Below, piece by piece: positions 51,764 through 61,057 of a stretch of 64,000 nt of DNA. The stretch lies in contig NZ_OY771475.1 in assembly GCF_963674635.1 (NCBI RefSeq), positions 1,054,001-1,118,000 of the forward strand, in the 5' to 3' direction. Position numbers and translations under genes: made by a program. The notes below the pieces were generated by a model. The model saw nothing but the letters and a program-made list of their open reading frames with translations. It did no database searches and was not told the DNA's origin. This DNA is from Breoghania sp. GTDB lineage: Bacteria > Pseudomonadota > Alphaproteobacteria > Rhizobiales > Stappiaceae. Positions within the stretch are counted from its first letter, which is position 1. Each line of letters starts with the position of its first letter.

Positions 51764-52813
51764 CTACAGGTAGTTGATCAGGCTCAGCTGGCTGATCCGG
51801 GCGGTGACCGCGTAGGAGATTTCCATCTGCGTCAGAGCGGTTTCGAGCCTCGCGGAGGTTTCAGTCGGATCGACATTCTCCAGCTCGATGATCCGGTGGT
51901 TCAGGATATCCGTCTGAATTGACAGGCGTTCGCTTGCATTGGCGACACGCTGTTGGGCGGTGCCCATCTTGGCCATCAGGTCCGTGACGCCGGAAATTGC
52001 CTCGCCCAGCATTTCGCTCGCCTTGGCGACCACCACGTCATAAGCCTCTTCGTTGAGGCTCGCGGCGCCAAGGTCGGCGACCATCGTGTAGGCCGACATC
52101 AGCTTGCGGAAGGCGTCCTCGTTGGCGCTCACCGAGGTCTCGGCAAGCTCACTCGTGGAAATGCGACTGCGGATCACCTGATCCGATGCGCTTGACCAGT
52201 CATTGCCCCAGTCCGGATCGCCGAAGAGGTTTGCATAGGCACCCGTGAGGAACGTTTCCATGGCGGGGCCGGAGATTCCGGCTACCGCCGGATCATCCTG
52301 CGTCATTCCGAACTCGGCAAAAAACGCGGCATCGACGGCTGCCTTGCTGGCGCCCGGTGGGGTGCCATAATAGCTTTCCATCGGGGCGGCATCGGTGTTG
52401 AGGCCGGCAAAGAGATAACTGCCGTTCAACTGCGTGTTGAGGCGTGCCACCATCAGTTCAAGCCCGGCCTGTGCTTCCGACTGGGAGACCTTGGCCCCGC
52501 CATGGTTGCCGGAGATACCGACAATCGTCGCCAGGAAGTCCTCGGCATTGGAAAGCACGTCATCCAGAGCCGCCTGCGTGACATCGAGGCGTGAGGATAC
52601 CAGCGCATTCGTGTCCATGATCGCGTTGAGGCGATAGAACTCGGACCGAAGCGTCACGACTTCGGCCGTGCCAGCCCCCAGATCAAGCCCGACATCGGCC
52701 TTGCGTCCGGTCGACATTTCCGTCGTAAGCTTTGTGATGTCGCTTGCCTGCTTCAACAAGATATTTCTTGTCGAATTGGACAACGCATATGTTGATACAA
52801 ACGTCGTCTTCAT
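51764..52813 (-). CDS. flgL: Flagellar hook-filament junction protein FlgL
   Basis: 349 residues of the flagellin/FlgL superfamily. The N-terminal D0/D1 coil starts FVSTYALSNSTRNILLKQAS, and ITKLTTEMSTGRKADVGLDL is the conserved turn; the C-terminal coil ends LSLINYL. FlgL forms the second junction layer between FlgK and flagellin. It starts nine bases after flgK. Confidence 0.93.
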   Translation of the reverse strand: MKTTFVSTYALSNSTRNILLKQASDITKLTTEMSTGRKADVGLDLGAGTAEVVTLRSEFYRLNAIMDTNALVSSRLDVTQAALDDVLSNAEDFLATIVGISGNHGGAKVSQSEAQAGLELMVARLNTQLNGSYLFAGLNTDAAPMESYYGTPPGASKAAVDAAFFAEFGMTQDDPAVAGISGPAMETFLTGAYANLFGDPDWGNDWSSASDQVIRSRISTSELAETSVSANEDAFRKLMSAYTMVADLGAASLNEEAYDVVVAKASEMLGEAISGVTDLMAKMGTAQQRVANASERLSIQTDILNHRIIELENVDPTETSARLETALTQMEISYAVTARISQLSLINYL

Positions 52814-52822
52814 AACGGCCCT

Positions 52823-54304
52823 CTACCTCACGGCTGCTAACAGGTCATCGAGCATTCTATCGACGGTCGAGATCAGCTTTGCTGCTGCGGAGTAGCCCCG
52901 TTCTATTTCTAGAAGGAGCGTCATCTCTTCATCGATATTCACACCGGTGACGTTGGATAAGGATTCAGCCGTTCTCTGTACGACGACTGTCTGAACCTCC
53001 AGATCGGCGGAGGCGGATTTGCGGGCGCTTTCGAGCCACCCGACAGAATTGGTTGCAAACCCCATCAGGGTGGTGTCGGCATCGAGCCCGGCGTCCGTAT
53101 CGAAGGTGCGGCTCAAATCGAGTTCATCCAGATATTCCTGGATCCTCTCGCCGAAACTCGCCTCGCTGGCGGAGTTGTAGACGTAGGCCGCTCCGTTGAT
53201 GCCGCCATCGCGCATCAGGTCGGTCGTTCCGCCCTGATCCGGATCCACCGCGCTTTCGACGCGAATATCGGCAGCCAATCCCGGCGCCATGACGCCGCTC
53301 GTTGGGAGCCCCGGTCCGCCGGAATAGGCAAAGAGCCCGGTTAGCGGCGGCAAACCGCCAGCCGACTGGTCGGATTCTGCGAATGTCTCAATCAGACCGC
53401 GCGCGATTTCGTCGAGCTGGGCCTGATAGGTGACCGCGGCGTCATCGCGCAGGATCGTCAACCCATAGAGGTTGCCGCTCTTGATCGGCATGATCGCGTC
53501 GTCGCCGGTGATCGGCACACCATCGACATAGATCGCTTTGCCTTGCGTGCTTGCATCATAGGTCGCGGTTTTCTCGAAGGAGACTTCGCGCGCTGTCGTT
53601 TCAAACAGCGTCACACCACTGTCCGTATAGACGACGATGTCTCCGTCTTCCCGGCTCAGGGTGGTGATCCCGACCTCTTCCGAAAGCGCAAGAAGCAGCT
53701 GATCGCGGGAATCCAGCGCATCGGTTATGTCAGCACCGCTCTGATTGCCCTTCACGATCAATGTGTTGAGCGTTTCAAGCTGCTCAAGCAGGCCGTTCAT
53801 GTTCTCAACGGAAGCGTTGATATCGGCATCGGCACTTGCGCGCACATCCTGAACCACACGGCTCGCCTCGTTCAGGGCTTTTGCCACGTCCTTGGCGGCA
53901 TCAAGGGCCGCTTGCGCCTCGATGGGGCTGTTCGGATCGGATGCATAGTTCTGCATCGCGATCCGAAGTTGTCCCAGATAGGCGGCGGGAGACGATTCAA
54001 GCGCAGTGTCACCGATGGTGTCCGCCATTCGCTCAATACCGCTCAGGAGCGCATCCTGCGAACTGGCGACCGAGGTTGCCTGAACCAGCGTCTTGTAGAG
54101 CGGGTCATTCGTCGCTCGACCGACCCCGGCGACCCGCACTCCGCCGCTTTGCCCCGAAGAGTTCACAACAGAACTGAGAAGCACCGACTTGCGCGAATAG
54201 GCGGATGTGCTGGCTCCGGCGATGTTCTGAGACGCAATCGCGGTCTCTTTCTGGCGTGCCGCCAGAGATGACTGGGCGACCCGCAGAGCTACAGAAAGGC
54301 TCAT
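52823..54304 (-). CDS. flgK: Flagellar hook-associated protein FlgK
   Basis: 493 residues. The N terminus has the rod/hook motif IASQNIAGASTSAYSRKSVL (with the 'N-I-A-x-A-x-T-x-x-Y-S-R' pattern), and the C-terminal coil holds NVTGVNIDEEMTLLLEIERG then YSAAAKLISTVDRMLDDLL. FlgK is the first junction protein on the hook. It lies 35 bases after flgE. Confidence 0.93.
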   Translation of the reverse strand: MSLSVALRVAQSSLAARQKETAIASQNIAGASTSAYSRKSVLLSSVVNSSGQSGGVRVAGVGRATNDPLYKTLVQATSVASSQDALLSGIERMADTIGDTALESSPAAYLGQLRIAMQNYASDPNSPIEAQAALDAAKDVAKALNEASRVVQDVRASADADINASVENMNGLLEQLETLNTLIVKGNQSGADITDALDSRDQLLLALSEEVGITTLSREDGDIVVYTDSGVTLFETTAREVSFEKTATYDASTQGKAIYVDGVPITGDDAIMPIKSGNLYGLTILRDDAAVTYQAQLDEIARGLIETFAESDQSAGGLPPLTGLFAYSGGPGLPTSGVMAPGLAADIRVESAVDPDQGGTTDLMRDGGINGAAYVYNSASEASFGERIQEYLDELDLSRTFDTDAGLDADTTLMGFATNSVGWLESARKSASADLEVQTVVVQRTAESLSNVTGVNIDEEMTLLLEIERGYSAAAKLISTVDRMLDDLLAAVR

Positions 54305-54339
54305 CTCTCAAATCTCACGTTTTGCTGTGACCGGGCCAC

Positions 54340-55611
54340 TTAGCGCGCCATGTTCACGAGGGTTTCGAGCAACTCCGATCCGGCCTGGAAGACTTTGGAG
54401 TTCGCTGTGTAGGTGCGCTGGGACTCGATCATTGAGGTCAACTCGGAGGCGAGATCGACGTTGGAGTCTTCCCGAGCCCCGACTTCGATGATGCCCATGC
54501 CCCCCTCGCCTGCGAACCCGACGATCATGTCGCCGGAGTTCAGCGACGTCTGGTAGACGTTGCCGGAGATCGGCGTCAGCTGATCGGGGCTTGCGACATT
54601 GGCAACCGGGATCTTGTAGAGAGCCCTGCGGGCTCCGTTCGCATAGACGCCGTAAAGAACGCCGTCCTTGTCGAACTCGACCGACTCCATCGCGCTTGGC
54701 GGGTTGCCGTTTGTCGCAACCTCCGTGACGATGAAGTCCTCCTTCAGGGACGTCATGCCCGAAAGGTCGAGATCCACGGTAGCGCCGCCCGGAATACCCA
54801 CCGTGACCGAGGTCGGGCTGGCAGCCGCGAGCTTGCCGTTCGTGCCATCAAAGGTCAGCGTCGTGGTCGACAGCGGACCCGCCGTATAGGGGAACCCGCC
54901 GCCTGTCGCAGCTTCAGAGGCATCGTAAACGGCGACCTCCCAGTCCGACGCTGTGCCGGTATCGGCGACCTTGGTGTAGTAGATATCGAGGGTAACTTCT
55001 CCACCGAGGTTGTCGTAGGTCGTGATCGATGTCTTCGATGTATAGGTGGACGCGGCCGTGTTCATGCCGGCGGTGTCGCCCGTGACGACACTTGCCTTCG
55101 CGGGAACGTTGGCCCAGATCAGCCCCTGATCGGTCGCCGTGGCTTCGAGCTGGCTCTGCGAAACGTTGACCCTCTCAAGACCGGACGTTCCGTTTGCAAC
55201 GCTTGCAATGTTGCCATTGGCGTCGATCGGATAGCCCTGAAGGTAGTAGCCTGCGGTGTTGATGAGGTAGCCGGTACTATCGACCACAAAGGCCCCGGCT
55301 CTCGTCATGCCGATATTTCCGTCGCCGTTGTCGACGAGGAAGAAACCGGCGCCATCAATGGCGAGATCCAAGCCGGACGTGGTGTAACTGAACGACCCTT
55401 TTTCGGAGATGGCATAGACGGTCTTCGCCTTTACACCACCCGAATTGTAGCTGCCCGAACCGTTGGAAAGGACTTGCGAGGAGAACTCGGAGGCCGCCCG
55501 CTTGTACCCAACCGTCGAAGAATTGGCGATGTTATCGGCAACCGTTCCGAGCTTGCTCGATTGAGCATTCATGCCAGATACGCCGGTGCGCATAACTCCG
55601 AATAGACTCAT
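54340..55611 (-). CDS. flgE: Flagellar hook protein FlgE
   Basis: 423 residues. MSLFGVMRTGVSGMNAQSSK with VADNIANSSTVGYKRAASEF is the hook signature, LDLAIDGAGFFLVDNGDG the second conserved stretch, and the C-terminal ASELTSMIESQRTYTANSKV ends the chain. It is secreted by the flagellar apparatus and polymerises into the hook. GGAG lies eight bases before the ATG at 55611. A 172-base gap to the transglycosylase gene may hold its promoter. Confidence 0.95.
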   Translation of the reverse strand: MSLFGVMRTGVSGMNAQSSKLGTVADNIANSSTVGYKRAASEFSSQVLSNGSGSYNSGGVKAKTVYAISEKGSFSYTTSGLDLAIDGAGFFLVDNGDGNIGMTRAGAFVVDSTGYLINTAGYYLQGYPIDANGNIASVANGTSGLERVNVSQSQLEATATDQGLIWANVPAKASVVTGDTAGMNTAASTYTSKTSITTYDNLGGEVTLDIYYTKVADTGTASDWEVAVYDASEAATGGGFPYTAGPLSTTTLTFDGTNGKLAAASPTSVTVGIPGGATVDLDLSGMTSLKEDFIVTEVATNGNPPSAMESVEFDKDGVLYGVYANGARRALYKIPVANVASPDQLTPISGNVYQTSLNSGDMIVGFAGEGGMGIIEVGAREDSNVDLASELTSMIESQRTYTANSKVFQAGSELLETLVNMAR

Positions 55612-55783
55612 GGAAAGACTCCATTTCCCAGAATTGTCGAAGTCATTGAACACAACCAAGCTTGTGCGAAGCTGGCATGTAGTGTTTCCGGTCGGTTTAT
55701 TGATTATTGTCGTCTGCGGTCCTTCGATTTTGGGGGATGCGCAAAACGACTCGACCGCCGCGCAGGAGCAACCCTGCGGAGAC

Positions 55784-56362
55784 TCACTTGCAGAATTTTC
55801 GAGAATTCGCTGTCCAGCGTCCGAAGCCCGCAGCGATCATGTTCTTGATCACCAGGCAGACATAGCGCTTCTGGGCTGGATTGTTGTTGGGGCCAGCGTG
55901 ATACCGCGCGACAGCCATTGTCCACGACCCCTGTCGCGTCCTGAGCTCTTTCAGGAATCGGGCCGCATACTGAACGTTCGCGCGTGGCTGAAGCATGTGG
56001 GCAACGGAAGAGAAGCGATCGCCGTGATAATAATGGTTGATCTGCATGCAGCCGATGTCGATCAGCTTCTTGCCCTTTGCCCGGGCCGCGATCACCATCT
56101 CTTCCGCCTCCTTTGCGGAGGACAGAAAGACAGACTTGCCTTCAATGTTCAGGGCATAGGGGTGGAGCTTGTCACGTTGCCCCGTCTCCGTCAGGCCAAC
56201 TGCGTAAAGGACACCGAGGGGGACGTCATAACGTCTGGATGCCGCGACCATTTCCCGTTCGCAGATGTTGGCGCCTGCCGCGATGGCAGGCGCGGCGCAG
56301 GAATACGCAACGGCAAGGCACAAGGAGCGCTGTGCTGCCCTAGAGATAAAGCTCCTGCCCAT
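55784..56362 (-). CDS. Periplasmic lytic transglycosylase (SLT domain)
   Basis: 192 residues. A signal peptide (about 1-29) ends at AIAAGA. The SLT domain shows GVLYAVGLTETGQ with the catalytic Glu, IGCMQINHYYH and AVARYHAGPNN. It cuts peptidoglycan, probably to let the rod pass, so it replaces the muramidase domain of enteric FlgJ. The start codon lies 23 bases inside fliK. A general housekeeping role cannot be excluded, but the place between fliK and flgE argues for the flagellum. Confidence 0.88.
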   Translation of the reverse strand: MGRSFISRAAQRSLCLAVAYSCAAPAIAAGANICEREMVAASRRYDVPLGVLYAVGLTETGQRDKLHPYALNIEGKSVFLSSAKEAEEMVIAARAKGKKLIDIGCMQINHYYHGDRFSSVAHMLQPRANVQYAARFLKELRTRQGSWTMAVARYHAGPNNNPAQKRYVCLVIKNMIAAGFGRWTANSRKFCK

Positions 56363-57659
56363 CGGTCCGACTATCCTTCATACGCACTTCCGGGCCTGCA
56401 CCTGTGTCGCGATGATCCTGAGTGTGGCGGGTGTCTTCGCCGCTGTTTTGTTGCGATCCCTGCCTGCCCTCACCGCTGGGCGCGTTGCCGCCAGACTGGC
56501 TGGCGCTGCGTCCCTCGCCTTGTCCATTGCCGGAATTCACGTTTTGCGCATTCGGCCCGGCTGTGATCTGGAACGGCGACCGGTCGTCACCAATACCCTG
56601 CACTGTCACGCTGTCGGCCTTGTAGCCGGAGGCATGAAGGAGCCGGTCAAGCATGTGCTTGTCCTTTTGCAGGAGCTCGACCGTCTGCGGATTGGCGGAG
56701 CGCACATCGACCTGCAATCGGTCTTCCACGATCCGCATCGTCACCCGAACCGTGCCCAGTTCCTGCGGCTGAAGACGGATCTCCAGGATTTTCACTGCTG
56801 ACCCCGAGGGCTGAGCGAAGAGCTGCCCGGTGTCGCCAAAGGGCGGGGCAGCGCGCCCACCCTGGCTCGCCTGTCCATTGGCGAGGGCTTCGCTCAGGGC
56901 CTGTCCAACCTGCTGGATGGGGGGAATGCGCTGAGAGGGGGCAAAATGCGTTTCCTGGCGCACGACCTCGATGGAATCTCCTGCATGCTTGCCAACTGCG
57001 CCGCGCTCGGTCCTGGAGCCGGCGCCCGGCGATACGGCTTCCGGCTTGACCGCAAACCTCGAAAAGAGCGTTTCGGTGCCGCCCTCAACCTGATCAATCG
57101 TCGCGGTCACGGTTTCAGAGCCCGGCACACCTGCGCTTTGAACCTGCCCCTCCCCCTTAAGCTGCCCGCGAAGCGCCATGTGCAGGGCGGCGCTGCCGCT
57201 TCCGCCATTCGACTTCGACGGAATCCCGATGCCTGTGGGGCGCGAGACCTGTGTCATCGGGGGCGCAGAAGCCAGAAGCGCGGCAAATGCGGGATTGCCT
57301 GCGCCGGCCCCGTCCTCGTCTCTCGCCGGATTGCTGATCGCGCCTTCGGGGACTTCGATCCCCATGGGGCCATCGGTTGAGCTTTTCGTCTTTGACGGAC
57401 CCGAGTGCGGGGCGTCACCAATCAACCTGGCCAGGACGGCGGCACCGTCACCATGGCTGGTTTCCTGAGGCGCATTAGCGGTCCGGCCTTCGGCAGAGCC
57501 GTGGCCGTCATTCGCGCCCTTCTTTTCGTCCTTTTGCGCGACCGACTTGTAGAGCTGGCTGAACGCCCCTCCGTCATTGCCCTGTTCGGAGGCGGAAGAA
57601 CCGGCGGACTTATCCGTCGTGGCGGCGGGCCCGTTCAGGAGATTTTGTGGCACTTGCAT
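56340..57659 (-). CDS. fliK: Flagellar hook-length control protein FliK (MotD)
   Basis: 439 residues. The first 300 residues are low-complexity, Gly/Ser/Ala-rich sequence; the C-terminal Flg_hook domain is clear in LEIRLQPQELGTVRVTMRIV and LLQKDKHMLDRLLHASGY. In rhizobia the protein in this position (after motC) was first called MotD and shown to be FliK. It measures hook length and switches FlhB specificity, so its partner in this window is the split FlhB. The ATG at 57659 follows the motC stop by one base. Confidence 0.9.
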   Translation of the reverse strand: MQVPQNLLNGPAATTDKSAGSSASEQGNDGGAFSQLYKSVAQKDEKKGANDGHGSAEGRTANAPQETSHGDGAAVLARLIGDAPHSGPSKTKSSTDGPMGIEVPEGAISNPARDEDGAGAGNPAFAALLASAPPMTQVSRPTGIGIPSKSNGGSGSAALHMALRGQLKGEGQVQSAGVPGSETVTATIDQVEGGTETLFSRFAVKPEAVSPGAGSRTERGAVGKHAGDSIEVVRQETHFAPSQRIPPIQQVGQALSEALANGQASQGGRAAPPFGDTGQLFAQPSGSAVKILEIRLQPQELGTVRVTMRIVEDRLQVDVRSANPQTVELLQKDKHMLDRLLHASGYKADSVTVQGIGDDRSPFQITAGPNAQNVNSGNGQGEGRSASQSGGNAPSGEGRQGSQQNSGEDTRHTQDHRDTGAGPEVRMKDSRTDGQELYL

Positions 57660-57660
57660 C

Positions 57661-58920
57661 TCAATTTCTCCATGACCGGTCGGCGACGTCTCTTGACGCT
57701 GCATCGATATCTCGTTGCGCCCGTTTCATGAGAGGCGTTTCCCAGGAAGGTTTGGCTGGCTTTGCCGTCACGGTGACGGGTTGGGCGGAAGGATGCGTGC
57801 CTTCCGGAGCCTGCGGCCAGTGCCGGATCTGATTCACGCGCTCATAAATCGCGTCCATGAGGGCTTCGTCATCTGCGCTCAACCGTGATCTATCGATGGA
57901 CCACAAGAGCCGGAGAGCGTCGCGGATCTCGCTTTCGCCGAGAAGCGCCCCGGCCCTATAGAGATTCAGGCGGATCGCATCATCGGTTCCCGCCATCGCC
58001 AGAGGTCGGGCCACCGCTGTCGCCTTCTTCACAACATCGAGCCGACCATTCAACAGGGCGTGGCGCGAGAGCGTGACATAGAGCGATCGCCGACTGTCGA
58101 TGTCGAATTCGGACAACAGGCTTTCCAACAATGAAAAGAGATCGTCGTTCGTGCCGAAACCCAGCGTATCAATGGCAGCCGCGAAACGACGCCGGAAGTC
58201 ATTGCCATAGAGCGAACCATGGAAGCGCCGCATATAGGTCAGGGAGAGGCTTTGAAGCTTCTCGATATCCCCCAGCTTGCCGACCAAGAAGACCTCGCGA
58301 CGTAAGGCGGCTTCCTCCACCAGCGTTCCCGGCATGAGAAGACGGGCGATATCAAGCATTCTGATTGCTTCTTGCGGATCCTCGCGCACGAACAAGGCCG
58401 CACGAACCAGCGCCACCTGACCGCCCAGCCCGGCCTCCAGTTCAAGCGGGTCGAATCCCGAAAGGTGCTTGCGAGCCTCACCGGCCCGCCCCTCGATATA
58501 TGCGAGCGCGCCATGCATCAGGCCCGCCGGAACATGGGGCAACGGATCGTAGCCAAGCAACTTGTGCATGACGGCCGGATGGCCGCCACTCAGCAAATAG
58601 ATGACGCTTGCCCGCGCATTACGCGCATCCTGCCAAACCTCTGGATCGGCATTCTCGAAGACCTCACGCATCTCCTTGAGCAGGGTTCGCTGGGCGGCGT
58701 TTGCCTGGCTGTTGCCATGCGCAACCTGGGCCTGCAACGATTGCAGGGAGCGAACCATTTCATAGGGCTGGGGCGACGACACGCCCGCAGTCTGCGCGCC
58801 CAGGAGTTCACGTGCGCCCACGCCTTGCGAGAAAACTCCTGCCCAGACGATCCCGGCTGCAACCATTGCAAGCAGCGAAGCCCGCTTGAAGCTCATCGTT
58901 TTTCGCGCCGTCCGCATCAT
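57661..58920 (-). CDS. motC: Motility protein MotC
   Basis: 419 residues. A signal peptide (hydrophobic stretch at about 13-35) precedes a helical repeat-rich domain with YEMVRSLQSLQAQVAHGNSQ then the VIYLLSGGHP and ALRREVFLVGKLGDI stretches. MotC is a periplasmic rhizobial motility protein that supports MotB. It overlaps motB by four bases and is followed by fliK, the order seen in Sinorhizobium. Confidence 0.92.
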   Translation of the reverse strand: MMRTARKTMSFKRASLLAMVAAGIVWAGVFSQGVGARELLGAQTAGVSSPQPYEMVRSLQSLQAQVAHGNSQANAAQRTLLKEMREVFENADPEVWQDARNARASVIYLLSGGHPAVMHKLLGYDPLPHVPAGLMHGALAYIEGRAGEARKHLSGFDPLELEAGLGGQVALVRAALFVREDPQEAIRMLDIARLLMPGTLVEEAALRREVFLVGKLGDIEKLQSLSLTYMRRFHGSLYGNDFRRRFAAAIDTLGFGTNDDLFSLLESLLSEFDIDSRRSLYVTLSRHALLNGRLDVVKKATAVARPLAMAGTDDAIRLNLYRAGALLGESEIRDALRLLWSIDRSRLSADDEALMDAIYERVNQIRHWPQAPEGTHPSAQPVTVTAKPAKPSWETPLMKRAQRDIDAASRDVADRSWRN

Positions 58921-60422
58921 GAACGCACCTCCTTGAGGAGGATCTCAATGCGCCGATTGGACGCCGCATAGGGATCGGCAGGAACCTTCAGAACCCGGTC
59001 GGCATATCCCTCGACACGCTCCACCCGCTTGCCGTCAAGCCCGCCACGCATCAGCATGTAATAGGCGATATGGGCACGCGCGGTTGAAAGGCGCCAATTG
59101 TCATAGGAGCCGGATGTGAACGGTCGCGCATCGGTATGCCCGCGGATGATGACGTCTCCCTTGGTGTCGGAAAGCGTCTTTCCGATCTCCTCCATCAGGT
59201 GAACCAGCTGGGGACGTGGCTCGGCCGAGCCGATCGCGAACATCCCGAAGTTGTTGGCGTCCGTGAGGCTGATGAGCACACCTTCGTTGCTCGTGACGAT
59301 CTCGACTTGCGCTGCAACATTGCGCAAGGGCCCCTTGGCAATCGCAGCCAGGCGTTCACGCAGGCGTTGAGCGGTGTGGACCGAGTTCTTCAGAGCCGGC
59401 CCCTCGACCTTTACCGGCTGGATGCCGGCGCCTGGGCCAGTGCCTGAGCCTAAGCCAGTGCCTGGGCCTGTGGCTGAGCCTGCATGTGCCGCCGGACCTG
59501 TCCCCGTCTCTGTCGCCGCAGCAACCTTCGCCACTTCAACCGTCGTGGCCTTGTTCTCGACATAGACGCCATCTGTTGCGCCTTTCCCCTGAACGGTGCG
59601 TTCGCTCACGCGAACATCTCGGGATGACGCGATTTTCTCGACGACCTCGCCCGGCTTCGCCTTCGGAAGGGGCTTGCCCGCTTCGGCGCCCTCTTTCACG
59701 TCGCTCTTCACGACTGCGGCCACGACCGCAGGGCGCAAGGCTTTTCGGGGACCGCCTTCAACAACGCTCTTGGGCGTGAACTGCCAGTACAGAGGATCAA
59801 ACGGATCCCGGTAGGCGTCGCCCCCGCGTGCCCCCTTGCCCTCCTTGTCACCAAATCCGGCATTGCCCGAGCCCTCTTCTTCCGTGACCGGCCCCGGCAC
59901 AGTGCTCGCCAACTTGTCCAGCACGGCATAGGGATCGGAGAACAAGGCTTCTTCCGAATAGGTTGCTGCGAACTCACCCCCGCGCGCGGCGTCCGCACCT
60001 CTACCCGCGGCAGGCCCCTGCAGGTTGTTGTCGATCGTCGCCCCCTTGCCCGGGTTGGGCGCCGGCGTCTTTTCCTTGATTGGACGGGCGACATTCGCGC
60101 CGTGCTTCTCGCGTCCGGTTCCAGCCTCGCCCTGAGGCTGGTTTCGGCCATCCTCATTCGTCACACCCGTCTGATCGGGATCATTCAATCCCTTCCGATT
60201 GGGCGAGGTCGCGGCGAGATTGACCGGATTGAAATACTGCGCGACGCCCTTTTTTGTGGCGTCATCGGTGACATTGATCAGCCACATCACCAGAAAGAAG
60301 GCCATCATCGCGGTCATGAAATCCGCATAGGCGATCTTCCAGACCCCTCCCTTGGGAGGCTCCGCAAAGAGCGGATTCCGGCGTCGGACGATGACGATCT
60401 CCTGGGCCCTGTCCGGGATCAT
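58917..60422 (-). CDS. motB: Flagellar motor stator protein MotB
   Basis: 501 residues, far longer than enteric MotB (about 308). Residues about 28-48 are the membrane helix with the proton-binding aspartate in IAYADFMTAMMAFFLVMWLI. The C-terminal OmpA-like peptidoglycan-binding domain has DVIIRGHTDARPFTSGSYDN and LSTARAHIAYYML. Between them lies a linker of more than 250 residues, rich in Gly, Pro and Ala, including near-repeats of GTGPG at about residues 326-346. The ATG at 60422 overlaps the fliH-like stop. It works with MotA (39525) and MotC. Confidence 0.93.
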   Translation of the reverse strand: MIPDRAQEIVIVRRRNPLFAEPPKGGVWKIAYADFMTAMMAFFLVMWLINVTDDATKKGVAQYFNPVNLAATSPNRKGLNDPDQTGVTNEDGRNQPQGEAGTGREKHGANVARPIKEKTPAPNPGKGATIDNNLQGPAAGRGADAARGGEFAATYSEEALFSDPYAVLDKLASTVPGPVTEEEGSGNAGFGDKEGKGARGGDAYRDPFDPLYWQFTPKSVVEGGPRKALRPAVVAAVVKSDVKEGAEAGKPLPKAKPGEVVEKIASSRDVRVSERTVQGKGATDGVYVENKATTVEVAKVAAATETGTGPAAHAGSATGPGTGLGSGTGPGAGIQPVKVEGPALKNSVHTAQRLRERLAAIAKGPLRNVAAQVEIVTSNEGVLISLTDANNFGMFAIGSAEPRPQLVHLMEEIGKTLSDTKGDVIIRGHTDARPFTSGSYDNWRLSTARAHIAYYMLMRGGLDGKRVERVEGYADRVLKVPADPYAASNRRIEILLKEVRS

Positions 60423-61057
60423 GCCATGTCCTCCCGCGCGTCTTCCAGCCTGCGCAGCCATGCGCTCAACTGGGTTTCAATGGTGGTGTCGTTGATCGAA
60501 ACATAGATTTCGAGCCCGTCCACGGGCTCCAGCCTGATGCCTGCGCCTTCTTCGCCCAGGCACGTTTCCAGCCTGCGCAGCAGACTTTCCGGGCCGCGCA
60601 CCACAAGACTGGTGCGCTCGTGGGAGCCCAGAAGATCCTTCAGATTGGCAGCGAAGGCTTCCACCACATGCGCCGTCGCCGCCTCGTTGAGGAAAGGCGA
60701 CAACAGATGGGATACCGCGTCGGTCACCCGGTATTCGAGATCCTCAAGCCCCTTCACGATGGAGGAGGCCAGACGCTCGCCCAGTTCCTCTTCGAACCGG
60801 ACACGCGCGGCTTCAGCCTCTTCGTGAAGGCGGTGCTTTTCTGCGCGCAGTTTCTCGTCGAAATCCAGCGCGGCCTCGGCTCTGCCCTGCTCTGCCCCAC
60901 GCGCGAACTCTTCTTCCAGAAGACGTTCGTGCGTTTCCTTGTCCACGCCTTCGCTCGGGACCGCCAGCGGATCCATATTGGCGACGTTGGCGCGCAACTG
61001 CGCAAAGGCGGCAGCGGAAAGGTCCGGCAGACAGGCCGCTATATTTTCTCCGCTCAC
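60419..61057 (-). CDS. FliH-like flagellar export regulator
   Basis: 212 residues. A short N-terminal region is followed by a charged helix with GAEQGRAEAALDFDEKLRAE and a C-terminal globular part (LVVRGPESLLRRLETCLGEE), the layout of FliH, which binds FliI and controls its ATPase. The charged GxxxG-like repeats of enteric FliH are not clear. It overlaps fliF and motB by four bases each. Rhizobial FliH proteins are so divergent that they are often left unnamed. Confidence 0.65.
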   Translation of the reverse strand: MSGENIAACLPDLSAAAFAQLRANVANMDPLAVPSEGVDKETHERLLEEEFARGAEQGRAEAALDFDEKLRAEKHRLHEEAEAARVRFEEELGERLASSIVKGLEDLEYRVTDAVSHLLSPFLNEAATAHVVEAFAANLKDLLGSHERTSLVVRGPESLLRRLETCLGEEGAGIRLEPVDGLEIYVSINDTTIETQLSAWLRRLEDAREDMA

